Shown here: positions 26,996-36,610 of the stretch, in pieces
Layout: the number at the start of each line of letters is the position of its first letter
Numbering within the stretch: the stretch's first letter is position 1
DNA from: Pedobacter rhizosphaerae
GTDB taxonomy: Bacteria; Bacteroidota; Bacteroidia; Sphingobacteriales; Sphingobacteriaceae
Assembly (NCBI RefSeq): GCF_900111155.1
Contig: NZ_FOGG01000013.1
Span: forward strand, 62,001-126,000
DNA length: 64,000 bases
Reading direction: 5' to 3'
The notes under the pieces: model-generated
Told to the model about the DNA's origin: nothing
Seen by the model: only the letters and a program-made list of their open reading frames with translations
The model's database searches: none
Position numbers and translations under genes: made by a program

Positions 26996-29212
26996 TTAGT
27001 TGATCAGCTTGAAATCTTTCTCCAGTTGAATGTTGTTGGAAGCTGTTCCGATCATGAGTTTAAAGTCGCCTGGCTCTGTCCCCCATTTCAATTGTTGATC
27101 ATAAAATGATAACTTCTCCCGGTCAATGGTAAAAGTTACTGTTTTACTTTCACCCGGCTTTAACATGATCTTTTTAAAATCTTTGAGTTCCTTTACCGGA
27201 CGTGCAACCGAAGCAAACTTATCTTGCAGGTACAACTGAACAACTTCCTCTCCTGCGTATTTACCTGTATTTTTTAGAATGAAACTCAAGTCAATTTTCT
27301 CGTTGAGCCGAATCTCGCTCTTGCTCAACATCAATCCTGAATAATCAAAAGTAGTGAAACTTAACCCATGTCCGAAGGCAAATTTCGGAATATTAGGCAT
27401 ATCCAGGTAAGCGGAGCGATAGCGTGTATCGGTATCATTCTTAGCTAGCCTACCGGTACTCAAAGCATTGTAATAGATTGGAATCTGGCCCTCATCCCTT
27501 GCAAAAGTCATGGGTAGTTTTCCACTCGGGTTATAATCGCCGAACAAGACATTAGCCATGGCATTTCCCGCTTCACTACCCAACCACCAGGTGTACATTA
27601 TAGCTGGTACATTATCGGCAGTCCAATTAAAAATTAAAGGTCGCCCGGCCATCACCAATACTACTACCGGCTTACCCACTTCCTGAACGGCTTTAATCAA
27701 CTCTTCCTGTACACCTGGGATACGAATATGGGCCCTGCTTTTGGCTTCCCCACTCATATCAAGCGTTTCGCCAACCGCCATGATAATTACATCTGCTTGT
27801 TTAGCAACTCTTATTGCTTCAGCAAAACCTGTAGTAGAGGAATCAGCAATTTCACAACCTTTAGCATAGCGCAATTCTGTGCCATCGCCAACTTTGTTCT
27901 TTAAGCCCTGAAATAAAGAAACCAACTGATCATTTTGCCAGCTGATTGACCAGAAGCCCTGCATATCTTTTTCCGACTTTGCCAAAGGTCCAATAACAGC
28001 AATTTTCTTTAATTCTTTAGACAGAGGCAATATCTGCTTTTCATTTTTTAAAAGCACAATACTTTTTTCGGCCATTGATAAGGCCGCCTGCCTGTTCTCA
28101 GCAGTGTTCAGTTCTTTTTCCTGCCGGGCTTCATTGCTGAAACGATAGGGATCATCAAATAGCCCCAACTCAAATTTTTTGCGTAATATTCTGCGCACAG
28201 CATCGTCAATTAAACTAACGGGTACTTTTTTCGCTTGCACCAGCTTGGCCAGGTTCGGCAGATAACTGCGGCTTTCCATGTCCATATCACTACCGGCTTT
28301 AATGGCTAATTCGGCTGCCTGGGATTTATCTTCTGCATAGCCATGATCAACCATCTCTCCGATAGAGCCCCAATCGCTCACCACGAAACCCGGATATTTC
28401 CACTGCCCTTTAAGAATATCACGTTGCAGATGGGAATTGGCCGTTGCAGGTATCCCGTTCAAAGTGTTAAATGCATTCATAAAAGTAGCTGCTCCAGCAT
28501 CTACCGCGGCTTTAAAAGGCGGCAGATAAGTTTCCCAGAGGCTGTGCTCACTCATGTCGACCGTATTGTAATCTCTGCCCGCCACCGCAGCGCCATATGC
28601 CGCAAAGTGTTTGGCACAAGCCATTACCGCATCCAGATTTCCCAGGCCCTTCCCCTGAAATCCTTTAACCCGGGCAAAGGCAATTTTTGAACCGAGATAA
28701 GTATCCTCTCCTGCTCCTTCCATTACCCTTCCCCATCGCGGATCGCGGGCAATGTCTACCATTGGGGCAAAGGTCCAATGCACACCCGCAGCAGCCGTTT
28801 CCCTGGCTGCTACTCGTGCACTGTTCTCAATTGCGGTTAAATCCCAGCTTGCGGCCTCTGCCAGTGGAATGGGGAAAGTTACCCGGAAGCCATGGATCAC
28901 GTCAAGACCGAAAAGCAAAGGAATTTTCATTCTGGACTGCATCGCTACCTGCTGTACCTCCCGGGTTTCTTTGGCACCACGAATGTTCAGCATAGATCCC
29001 AGTTTCCCATCACGTATATCTTTAAGCTTATTGGGGCTGGTAGTGATCGGGCCCGTCGCATCCCGATCACCTGTATACTGGTTAAGCTGCCCGATTTTCT
29101 CTTCTAATGTCATCAGCTTGAGCACCGAATCTACCCGCTTGTCGATCTTCGAATGCTGTGCGAAACCTGTAAAGGGCAATGCAAAAATTAAGGCAAATGA
29201 TAAATATCTCAT
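26996..29212 (-). CDS. GH3 beta-glucosidase / beta-xylosidase-like (BglX type)
   Basis: 738 residues. A signal peptide (ends near GFAQ) is followed by the GH3 N-terminal barrel (KLMTLEEKIGQLNQ; LLFGLDVIHGFR; GRVMEGAGEDTYLG; ACAKHFAAYG). GFVVSDWGSIG holds the nucleophile Asp. The second domain includes DMSGEAKSRAHIRIPG with the likely acid/base Glu. A C-terminal fibronectin-III-like domain ends with FKLMIGTAS. Periplasmic enzymes of this type remove non-reducing beta-linked glucose or xylose. It lies between SusD and GH88 in PUL B; with GH88, the target is probably an oligosaccharide with a uronic acid and beta-glucose. Confidence 0.93.
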   Translation of the reverse strand: MRYLSFALIFALPFTGFAQHSKIDKRVDSVLKLMTLEEKIGQLNQYTGDRDATGPITTSPNKLKDIRDGKLGSMLNIRGAKETREVQQVAMQSRMKIPLLFGLDVIHGFRVTFPIPLAEAASWDLTAIENSARVAARETAAAGVHWTFAPMVDIARDPRWGRVMEGAGEDTYLGSKIAFARVKGFQGKGLGNLDAVMACAKHFAAYGAAVAGRDYNTVDMSEHSLWETYLPPFKAAVDAGAATFMNAFNTLNGIPATANSHLQRDILKGQWKYPGFVVSDWGSIGEMVDHGYAEDKSQAAELAIKAGSDMDMESRSYLPNLAKLVQAKKVPVSLIDDAVRRILRKKFELGLFDDPYRFSNEARQEKELNTAENRQAALSMAEKSIVLLKNEKQILPLSKELKKIAVIGPLAKSEKDMQGFWSISWQNDQLVSLFQGLKNKVGDGTELRYAKGCEIADSSTTGFAEAIRVAKQADVIIMAVGETLDMSGEAKSRAHIRIPGVQEELIKAVQEVGKPVVVLVMAGRPLIFNWTADNVPAIMYTWWLGSEAGNAMANVLFGDYNPSGKLPMTFARDEGQIPIYYNALSTGRLAKNDTDTRYRSAYLDMPNIPKFAFGHGLSFTTFDYSGLMLSKSEIRLNEKIDLSFILKNTGKYAGEEVVQLYLQDKFASVARPVKELKDFKKIMLKPGESKTVTFTIDREKLSFYDQQLKWGTEPGDFKLMIGTASNNIQLEKDFKLIN

Positions 29213-29245
29213 ATCTAGTTTATTACTCCTAATTTCTCTTATCAG

Positions 29246-31120
29246 TTACGGAAGTTTATCAAGAGCTGGCACATTAAGCTCATATCCCGCGTAGCCTTTA
29301 TTCTGATTAATTCGGCCATCAGTATTGAATCGCTGTGCTGAAGCAGGAACCGGCCAAAGTACATGGTAAGGTGCAATTTTATAATTTACGCCCTGTAGGG
29401 TTGGCACCTGGTTTTTATAGAAATCATTTTTCTCCATGATCCTGTCGTACATAAAGTTATTGTCAGAGAAAGCAGCAGTGGTATAAACTTTTCCGTTATA
29501 TGCTGCTTTTCCGGTTTGTGCAAAAATATAGGCAATGCGGGTTAACTCTGTTTTGCGCGGTTCTTCCCAATATAATTCCCTGGCCCGTTCATCCAGAATA
29601 GTACCAATTGTTACGGCACTGGCATTGGTTAACAGGGTGGCGTTCGCCCGTGCCCGAACAACATTGATATCGGCCATGGCCAATCCAAGGTCGCCTTTCC
29701 AGTAATATGCTTCAGCCCTCAGCAAATAGGTTTCTGCCAGACGGAATACATACCAGTCGGTATTGGTACCACGTGGCGGGGTCCAGTATGGATCGTTAGC
29801 CAGCGCGTTGGTAGAATTGATGAATACTTTATAGTGTGGCCATCCGAACCAGTGGCGAATGGTATCGAGCGCACCATTGGTAAATCTTTGTGCCAGGTTT
29901 GAAGCAGAATAGGGCTGTAAGGGTTGACCATAAAGGGCTCTGTCTGCAGCATTTGATGAATTTTTCAGCGCTGGGTTATTGTAAACCAGATCAGTCATAT
30001 CCATCCACATCCCCTTTGCATGCCTGTAATCGGTGTTATCGGTCCAGATGTATTTGGTGCTGTATGGCGTACCGCGATATCGTCCTATACCTCTTCCATA
30101 CATTCTGGTTAGGGGAATTTCAGCACTTACCGCATCTACGATAGCCGTTGCGCCAGATGGTGTTTTTACATTCGCAAAATGCCATGCCGGTACGGTATTT
30201 CTCATCAACTGCGATCCGTTAGCGGTAAAGCCCACAAAGTTCTCCCTGTCGATTACTAAAAATAATGCTTCCCGGTTTGCAGCGATGGCTTTGTTATCCA
30301 TACGGTGCAAGTCCCAGATAACGTTTTTACTCGCATCTGAAGCGGTACTTCCGAATCGGGCTGTCATCATTCCATACTTACCGCCATTGATTACATTATT
30401 GGCTGAAGCGATGGCATCATCGAACTTTCCTAAGGCAAGGTTAACTTTAGTGAGCAGGTGACTAACGGCTCCCTTAGAAACTTCTCCTTTATTACCACCA
30501 TCAGTTACCCAGGTTTGACCAAACTCCAGATCTGTTTTCAGCTTAGCCAGGATAACCTCTCTTTTGGTAGAATAAAAATCGGCTTTAGGAGATTCAAGAT
30601 CCTGTAAAAGCAGCGGCACATCACCAAACTGATGCACTAAACGGTAGTAGTTATAGGCCCGGTAAAACAATGCAGATCCTAAAATCAGATTTTTCTCCGC
30701 CTCAGAACTGTAGGTAGGCCTGTCGATATTGGAGATAATGGTATTTGCCTGTCTAACGGCAACAAATTCATTATCCCAGTACCACCCAATTTTATTATAG
30801 TCATCACTGTTCAGGTTCGCATCGGGGGTTATTCTGGAAATCAAATCCTGAGCAGGGGTATTTTTATCGGTGGTACCCTCTACGGCAACGTCCGAAAAAA
30901 TTGATTCGGTGAGCATAGGTGCAGAATCGCCGAAGAACTCTCTTCTTGTTGCTGCACCTAAACCATTAAGGGCTGCTTTCATAGCCACCAGATTATTGAG
31001 GTTTTCTGGGGCATAAGCGGAAAGCTGCTCGGAATCGAGATAAGTTTTCTTACATCCTGCTGCTACCACCAGCGAGAGAAATCCCAGGAAGAACAGTATA
31101 TTTTTATTTATATTTTTCAT
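29246..31120 (-). CDS. SusD/RagB family surface glycan-binding lipoprotein (PUL B)
   Basis: About 624 residues. I start at the ATG at 31120 (MKNINKNILFFLGFLSLVVA), which gives a clean lipobox (VVAAGC) and KKTYLDSEQLSAYAPENL. The farther upstream codon at 31129 is TTG. The body has the SusD helical pattern (ALFYRAYNYYRLVHQFGDVPLLL) and the C-terminal RagB part (AETYLLRAEAYYWKGD; RARELYWEEPRKTELTRIAYIF). It pairs with the SusC gene 11 nt upstream. It is more distant from the other three SusD proteins here, which fits a different glycan. Confidence 0.94.
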   Translation of the reverse strand: MKNINKNILFFLGFLSLVVAAGCKKTYLDSEQLSAYAPENLNNLVAMKAALNGLGAATRREFFGDSAPMLTESIFSDVAVEGTTDKNTPAQDLISRITPDANLNSDDYNKIGWYWDNEFVAVRQANTIISNIDRPTYSSEAEKNLILGSALFYRAYNYYRLVHQFGDVPLLLQDLESPKADFYSTKREVILAKLKTDLEFGQTWVTDGGNKGEVSKGAVSHLLTKVNLALGKFDDAIASANNVINGGKYGMMTARFGSTASDASKNVIWDLHRMDNKAIAANREALFLVIDRENFVGFTANGSQLMRNTVPAWHFANVKTPSGATAIVDAVSAEIPLTRMYGRGIGRYRGTPYSTKYIWTDNTDYRHAKGMWMDMTDLVYNNPALKNSSNAADRALYGQPLQPYSASNLAQRFTNGALDTIRHWFGWPHYKVFINSTNALANDPYWTPPRGTNTDWYVFRLAETYLLRAEAYYWKGDLGLAMADINVVRARANATLLTNASAVTIGTILDERARELYWEEPRKTELTRIAYIFAQTGKAAYNGKVYTTAAFSDNNFMYDRIMEKNDFYKNQVPTLQGVNYKIAPYHVLWPVPASAQRFNTDGRINQNKGYAGYELNVPALDKLP

Positions 31121-31131
31121 AATCATCAATA

Positions 31132-34100
31132 TTAAAGCGTCACGTTAAGGCCTAAAGTATAATATCTTGGCGTAGGCCCATCATTTTGTGGATCCCAGAA
31201 GGTCCAGCTTGGTGCATAATAACCTGCATTAGTTACGTTGGCATAAATTTTTGCCGATTTAACACGTATTTTAGTTAACAGATTCACCGGTACCGAGTAA
31301 GAAAGGGCAACGGTGTTTAAGCGGATAAATGAGTTATCCCAATACACGTTAAAACTGGTTCCACTGGAGCCTGAATTCAGCCTTGCATAATCATTGATTG
31401 GGTTCGAAGGTGTCCAGTAAGGAAGTACATAAGAATTCGACCTGGCAAAACCTACACTTCCAGGTTGATTTTTTGCCTGGTTATATTGTTTCATTTGTCC
31501 CCAATTGGATAGGAGCTGAAAGGAGAAATCAAAATTCTTAAAAATATTGAACTCGTTTCTCATCGCTAGAAAATAACGGGGTGTTTTGTATCCTAAAAAT
31601 TGTTTGTCGTCATCAGAATAAGCATAATCTCCATTTACATCTTCCAGTTTAAAATCTCCAGCTTTAATAGCCGCTTTGGTAAATTTCGCTGCTTCAGCCA
31701 TCTCTTCTACTTGCCAAACGCCGTTTACTTTATAATCCCAGATCACATCAATGTCTTTCCCGATGAACCATCCGTTACCCGGGTCGTTAGTTGGGAGTGC
31801 CAGAGCGATGATTTTATTGCGGTTAAACGAAATATTAAAATTTGTACTCCATTTGATATGACCTTCTATCAGATTTTTTGTAGTTACATTAAACTCGCCA
31901 CCCTTATTATTGATGCGTGCAAGATTAGAATACACGGTAGAATAACCACTTACATTGGGTAGCGTTTGCCTCACCAGCAAATCAGATGTTTTTTTGGTGA
32001 AAGCTTCAATAGAACCATTAATCCGATCATTAAACAGTGAGAAATCCAAACCAATATTTAAAGCAGTGGTTTCTTCCCATTTCAAATTAGAATTGGCCAT
32101 CTTGCTGCCAATCTGCACAGTGTTTACATCAGAAGCTGTTCCTCCAGGGGTTACCGTCTGGTATTTTCCACTGGCAAGCTGTGCAAGTGCAGCATATGGA
32201 TCCACCGTACCATTATCTGGATTTCGCAAGTCACGATTTCCGTTTACCCCGTAAGATAACCTGAGTTTACCATAATTTAGCCACTTTTGATTTTTAAAGA
32301 ACTTTTCGTCGGTAAATACCCAGGCCAGCGCGGCAGATGGAAAAGTTGCCCTTTTTGAATTTAAGCCGAACACAGAATATCCATCACGGCGAACGGTTAG
32401 GGTAAGGTAGTAGCGTTGTAAAAGTGAATACGTTAATCTGGCCAGCAAGGCATCACCTGTGTATACCTTATCTTCACTATTGGTTGTGGGCTTAATACCA
32501 CTTGATAAGTTATGGTAGCTCAGTACATCGCCTGGTACAAAACCCTCGTTACCAGCCTGTGTCCACCAGGTTTGATATTTTTCAGCATTCGCCAAAAGTG
32601 TAAGATCGAAATTATGGATATTGGCAAAGGTTTTATTCCATTTGATGAGGTTATCAATCTGCCAGTTGTATCGGGTTTCGTTTGATCTCGTTGCCGATCC
32701 TCCAGGTGTTACCACATCAGGATTTCTCGATGAGCGGTAATCGAAAGTACGGTAGAAATCAAGCCCGGGACTAAAGTTAATCTGGTAACTAAAGCCATAA
32801 GGCAGTTTTACCTTTCCATATACACTCCCAAAAATGGTATTTTGTTTGTTCATCCTTTCATTGTAAGTCATGTTTAAGAAAGGGTTTCTTGCGTTCAGTC
32901 CGCTATCATCTGTAGGAATCCGACGTAATTCGCCGTTTGGAAGATAACGGTCACCATATGGAGAAAGGTTAATCAGCTGGTTCCAGTTTGCCTCCAGCGA
33001 ACCATCGCCGGTACGGGCCTCATCACGGTCGGCGAACTGGAAGTTCATTCCAAGGGTTACCGATTTTGCGACCTGACCTTCCAGGTTGATCCTGGCCCTG
33101 ATGGCAGTATAATCTCCTCCTTCAATCAAATTCTGGTTTTTTTGATAACCCAGAGACATGTAATAATTGATTTCCTGTTTTCTCCCGCTCAAACTTAAGG
33201 TATGATCCTGACGAAAGCCCTTTCTGAAAATATCATCATACCAGGGCTCTGTTTTACCCGCCAGGTAATTGGCCTTTTCATTGGCTACCAAACCTAACCT
33301 GTTCAGCCATAAATCTACAGGATCGCCGGTTTGGCCATTTAACCACTGGTTTAAAGTTACGCCCGCAGGAAGATTTCTGGGATCATTGTACAGATATTCC
33401 GGTGTTGTTGCGCCGCTCCTTAAAACGTCGCCTCTCCAGGCCAGGAAGCCTTCCCCTTCATAGCTGCGCATATTCTTGGCCAGTTCTGCGAAACCGGCAT
33501 TGGTATTGATAGTAATGAGTGGCTCATCGCCTTTACCCTTCTTGGTGGTTACGGCAATCACTCCCGTGGCGGCCTTGGCACCATACACGGCCAGCGAACT
33601 GGCATCTTTGAGCACATCTACAGTTTCAATATCATTAGGGTTGATGTCTGCCAGCTGCCCGTTGTAAATCACTCCATCCAAAACAATTAAAGGCGAGCTT
33701 CCCGCACTCAAAGTTGACTTCCCGCGCACCAGAAAATCTCCCCCACCCTTGGCACTTGAACTCAGGCCTACAGATAATCCCGGAACATTCCCCCTGAGTA
33801 CATCAGAAAGGCTTTGCGGATTTTCGTTTTCGAGCTGAGTAGCCTTAACACTGGAAATTGCACCAGTGGCATCGCGTTTGGTCGCTGTTCCGTAACCGAT
33901 TACGACAACATCGCTCAGGTTCTGGGGTTCATCAACCAGGACTATTGAAAAAGTAGTGCGTTTATTCACTGCAACCTCTTGTGGGGTATAGCCTAATGAA
34001 GAAAAAACCAATGTAGCATTGGCTGGTGCTACAATGGAAAACCCTCCGTCAGCTCCGGTAGAAACACCTGCTTTCGCGTTTTTAATCTTGACAGATACAC

Positions 34101-34218
34101 CGGGGATACCGACTCCTGCTTTGTCTTTTACAGTTCCTTTTATGTTGACTTCCTGCGCATATGCAGAGAGCAGCATAAAACAAACCAAACTAAAAAATAG
34201 CGTAATTTTTTTTCTCAT
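31132..34218 (-). CDS. SusC/RagA TonB-dependent outer-membrane transporter (PUL B)
   Basis: About 1028 residues from the ATG at 34218, beginning a good signal peptide (MRKKITLFFSLVCFMLLSAYA). The frame also has a Met at 34248, but that lies inside the promoter -7 box, so the shorter start is right. After the carboxypeptidase-regulatory-like domain (IKGTVKDKAGVGIPGVSVKI) come the plug (VVIGYGTATKRDATGAISSV; SPLIVLDGVIYNG) and the barrel, ending YTLGLNVTL. It imports PUL B oligosaccharides. The promoter at 34248-34279 lies directly before it; the DISM-type regulator gene is the next gene upstream. Confidence 0.95.
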   Translation of the reverse strand: MRKKITLFFSLVCFMLLSAYAQEVNIKGTVKDKAGVGIPGVSVKIKNAKAGVSTGADGGFSIVAPANATLVFSSLGYTPQEVAVNKRTTFSIVLVDEPQNLSDVVVIGYGTATKRDATGAISSVKATQLENENPQSLSDVLRGNVPGLSVGLSSSAKGGGDFLVRGKSTLSAGSSPLIVLDGVIYNGQLADINPNDIETVDVLKDASSLAVYGAKAATGVIAVTTKKGKGDEPLITINTNAGFAELAKNMRSYEGEGFLAWRGDVLRSGATTPEYLYNDPRNLPAGVTLNQWLNGQTGDPVDLWLNRLGLVANEKANYLAGKTEPWYDDIFRKGFRQDHTLSLSGRKQEINYYMSLGYQKNQNLIEGGDYTAIRARINLEGQVAKSVTLGMNFQFADRDEARTGDGSLEANWNQLINLSPYGDRYLPNGELRRIPTDDSGLNARNPFLNMTYNERMNKQNTIFGSVYGKVKLPYGFSYQINFSPGLDFYRTFDYRSSRNPDVVTPGGSATRSNETRYNWQIDNLIKWNKTFANIHNFDLTLLANAEKYQTWWTQAGNEGFVPGDVLSYHNLSSGIKPTTNSEDKVYTGDALLARLTYSLLQRYYLTLTVRRDGYSVFGLNSKRATFPSAALAWVFTDEKFFKNQKWLNYGKLRLSYGVNGNRDLRNPDNGTVDPYAALAQLASGKYQTVTPGGTASDVNTVQIGSKMANSNLKWEETTALNIGLDFSLFNDRINGSIEAFTKKTSDLLVRQTLPNVSGYSTVYSNLARINNKGGEFNVTTKNLIEGHIKWSTNFNISFNRNKIIALALPTNDPGNGWFIGKDIDVIWDYKVNGVWQVEEMAEAAKFTKAAIKAGDFKLEDVNGDYAYSDDDKQFLGYKTPRYFLAMRNEFNIFKNFDFSFQLLSNWGQMKQYNQAKNQPGSVGFARSNSYVLPYWTPSNPINDYARLNSGSSGTSFNVYWDNSFIRLNTVALSYSVPVNLLTKIRVKSAKIYANVTNAGYYAPSWTFWDPQNDGPTPRYYTLGLNVTL

Positions 34219-34247
34219 AATTTTATTTGGTTTAGAAATTAAGAACA

Positions 34248-34279
34248 CAAACGTATTCTATTTAAAGTCAAAAAACAAA
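34248..34279 (-). promoter_or_regulatory. Bacteroidota consensus promoter of PUL B susC
   Basis: On the minus strand a TTTG box (34279-34276) is followed after exactly 20 bp by TACGTTTG (34255-34248), a full match to TTTG-N19-21-TAnnTTTG. Transcription should start near 34242, giving a leader of about 24 nt. It is the best promoter in the window. Confidence 0.75.
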
Positions 34280-34470
34280 CTCAAAAACAAGTCAAAACAC
34301 TAAATATCAGTACTTTACATTAAATAACAACACACTTCAATCGCAAAAAATTAGGAACAAAAAACTGTTTATTAGCGTGCTATAGCTACTCATTACAATC
34401 GTCACAATACGCTTCAACAGCAAGATTTTTTTTAAAAAATATTTATCCACTTAGTTTATTGATAGTCGCT

Positions 34471-36366
34471 CTAATCCAGAATAAGCTTGGTCCAGCCTTC
34501 CTCCCCTGCCTTTTTAACTATATCTTTTTTCTCCTGATACAGCTTTTGGATTTTGGAGTTGTAAGTCCAACAGGTTCCTTGTCTGATATCCAGAATTTGA
34601 GAGAGCTTATAGGAGGATATCGTACCTTTAGAGTTATATACCAAAAACAGCATATAAAGTGCCTTGGTAATTGGAATGCGGCTATTTTGAAAGAGCGTTC
34701 CCGCAATTACCGATTCATCATAACCGCATCTGGTACAACGCCGGGCATAGGGCGTTGCGCCACTTAAGAAATGAAGATTGCCACATTTTTTGCAAACATA
34801 TCCTGCAGTCCACTTCAATTCTGAAAGATATTTAAAACAACTTTCTTTATCGGGATAGATTTTACTGAACTCTTCAAAATTGACTTTTTTAGACATTACC
34901 CGTGCTTTGTTTACACGCTCAATGTCCAGGTTAAGTGCTTTAACATCCCGTTTTAGCATTGCGTTCATGACGGAAATTTCCACATTTTGTGCCTCAATGA
35001 TTTCTGCCTTCTCGCGAAGCTCACGCGTTCTGGATTCAACCATGGCCGTAAGTTCATTGTTAAGCGTTTGGTTGAGCTTATCGTTAACCTGAAGCTGCTC
35101 AATGATACGCTTTTGAGCGAAGTTCTTTTTCCTTCTCAAACTTCGGATACTGTTTCCGATTGCAAAGGAAACCAACACCATTTCAATCACAAAGCAAATG
35201 CTTAAGCTATAGTAAACCAGCGTACCGTAGGGAATCCATTTAAGCAGTAATAGAATTTTTATTGAAAAACCAAACAACAGAATCCCATAACCAGAAACTA
35301 AATAGATTGCAGGCTTAAAACCGCTGCGATAAACAGACAATGCAGAAAAAAACACCATCATCAATGGGATAAGCTCAATCACTTTAAGGTTAAAAAGTGT
35401 GGGAAAAATCAGACAGGCCAGAAAAAATCCGCTCCGGAGGAAAATGGTAAAAAGAACTGCCTTATACCAAAGGGGTGATTTCGCCTTCAGATAAAGAAAC
35501 CTGATGGTAAAAAGCATTCCAAATATACTGCTGATGAACAGGGAAAGCCCAAATCCATATGTATTTAATGCAGGGAAGGTTGGCCACAGATACTGGAAAG
35601 CTATACCATCATTACACATTTCATACAAACCGATCCCTAAATTGTAGAGCACATAATAAAGATATTGTTTACCCTTAACAGCGAAGTACATCAATAGATT
35701 ATACAAACAAAAAACGAAGATCATGCCGTAGAATAGTCCGAATATGAAGTACTCTCCTGTAGCATAACCCAAAAACCATCTGAAATCGCGGACTACAAAA
35801 ATGGCACTCACAGGATTATCGCTCTTGATTCTTACATAATAGGTGAGCAGTTTATTGGATTTGTTATTGAGATCGTAGGTAAAATTTTTATGTTCATAAA
35901 CCCGGTTAGCAAAATCATATTGAGTACCGAATGAATTTTCCTGGTAATTGTTGCCTCCCTCAGAAACATACAATTTGAGATCATTTATAGACTGATCAAA
36001 AAACTCCAGGATCCATTTCTTTTTAGACGCTTCATTGTGGGCTATTTTAAACCTGTACCAGTAAGCAGAACTTCGGTGCTCATTCTTTGGTATCCGGTTT
36101 TTACTTGGCCTGAATTGATGTTGATAATCTTTGCTGAGGACACGACCGATATCCAGTTTACCGAAAGGATCTTCAAGAATATCAATTTGTTTATAGGTGA
36201 AAAGCTGGTGTGGGATGTTATCATCAATTTGAAGCGGAACCTGGGCATGTAAATTGGTTGAAAACAGGAATATAGCAGTCCAAAAAAGGACAAGAAAAAG
36301 CCTTCGAAAGCTTAAATTGCGAATATTCCCTTGATTTCCAATGGTTGCTTGGAGAGTATGATGCAT
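34471..36366 (-). CDS. 7TMR-DISM membrane sensor fused to IS1595-type transposase zinc ribbon and HTH (putative regulator)
   Basis: 631 residues. A signal/anchor (FLVLFWTAIFLFSTNLHA) precedes an extracellular 7TMR-DISMED2-like beta domain (~45-190; YWYRFKIAHNEASKKKWILE). Seven membrane helices follow (~205-410; GLFYGMIFVFCLYNLLMYF is typical), then a long coiled coil (~412-495). The C terminus (~498-605) matches the N terminus of IS1595 transposases: YPDKESCFKYLSELKW, a zinc ribbon with Cys at about 525, 528, 544 and 547 (VCKKCG ... RRCTRCG), VIAGTLFQNSRIPITKALY and a helix-turn-helix (GTISSYKLSQILDIRQGTCW). The transposase DDE domain is absent, so it cannot transpose. Known DISM proteins end in kinases, cyclases or DNA-binding domains; this fusion suggests a membrane one-component transcription factor. 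It lies upstream of PUL B, where its regulator would be. Confidence 0.85.
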   Translation of the reverse strand: MHHTLQATIGNQGNIRNLSFRRLFLVLFWTAIFLFSTNLHAQVPLQIDDNIPHQLFTYKQIDILEDPFGKLDIGRVLSKDYQHQFRPSKNRIPKNEHRSSAYWYRFKIAHNEASKKKWILEFFDQSINDLKLYVSEGGNNYQENSFGTQYDFANRVYEHKNFTYDLNNKSNKLLTYYVRIKSDNPVSAIFVVRDFRWFLGYATGEYFIFGLFYGMIFVFCLYNLLMYFAVKGKQYLYYVLYNLGIGLYEMCNDGIAFQYLWPTFPALNTYGFGLSLFISSIFGMLFTIRFLYLKAKSPLWYKAVLFTIFLRSGFFLACLIFPTLFNLKVIELIPLMMVFFSALSVYRSGFKPAIYLVSGYGILLFGFSIKILLLLKWIPYGTLVYYSLSICFVIEMVLVSFAIGNSIRSLRRKKNFAQKRIIEQLQVNDKLNQTLNNELTAMVESRTRELREKAEIIEAQNVEISVMNAMLKRDVKALNLDIERVNKARVMSKKVNFEEFSKIYPDKESCFKYLSELKWTAGYVCKKCGNLHFLSGATPYARRCTRCGYDESVIAGTLFQNSRIPITKALYMLFLVYNSKGTISSYKLSQILDIRQGTCWTYNSKIQKLYQEKKDIVKKAGEEGWTKLILD

Positions 36367-36414
36367 GATAAGTTGGTTAGTTGGCTCATATTACAAAGAA
36401 TATTGCAAAACACC

Positions 36415-36431
36415 AATTGCCAATGGCAATT
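36415..36431. promoter_or_regulatory. Perfect inverted repeat upstream of the DISM-type regulator
   Basis: AATTGCC and GGCAATT flank a 3-bp spacer, 49 bp before the regulator's ATG at 36366. The size and symmetry fit an operator for a dimeric DNA-binding protein. No clear TAnnTTTG element was found nearby. Confidence 0.45.
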
Positions 36432-36610
36432 TTGACAAAGATTATCCCAGGTGGTTGTTTCAATCTTTTCCAATCATATAAAGGTGAGTTTTTGGCACAT
36501 TAAATCAAAAAACAAAATTTAAAATACTGAAATATAACATTTTAAACCGAAGGTTCGACACCCTTTCGTTCCAGGACTTTCAATAGATTATTACACCTGC
36601 ATTGACAATA

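Noticed and set aside
34471-34870. Independent IS1595 insertion sequence
   Set aside because: The transposase-like zinc ribbon/HTH is in frame with the membrane sensor, there is no DDE domain, and I found no flanking terminal repeats.
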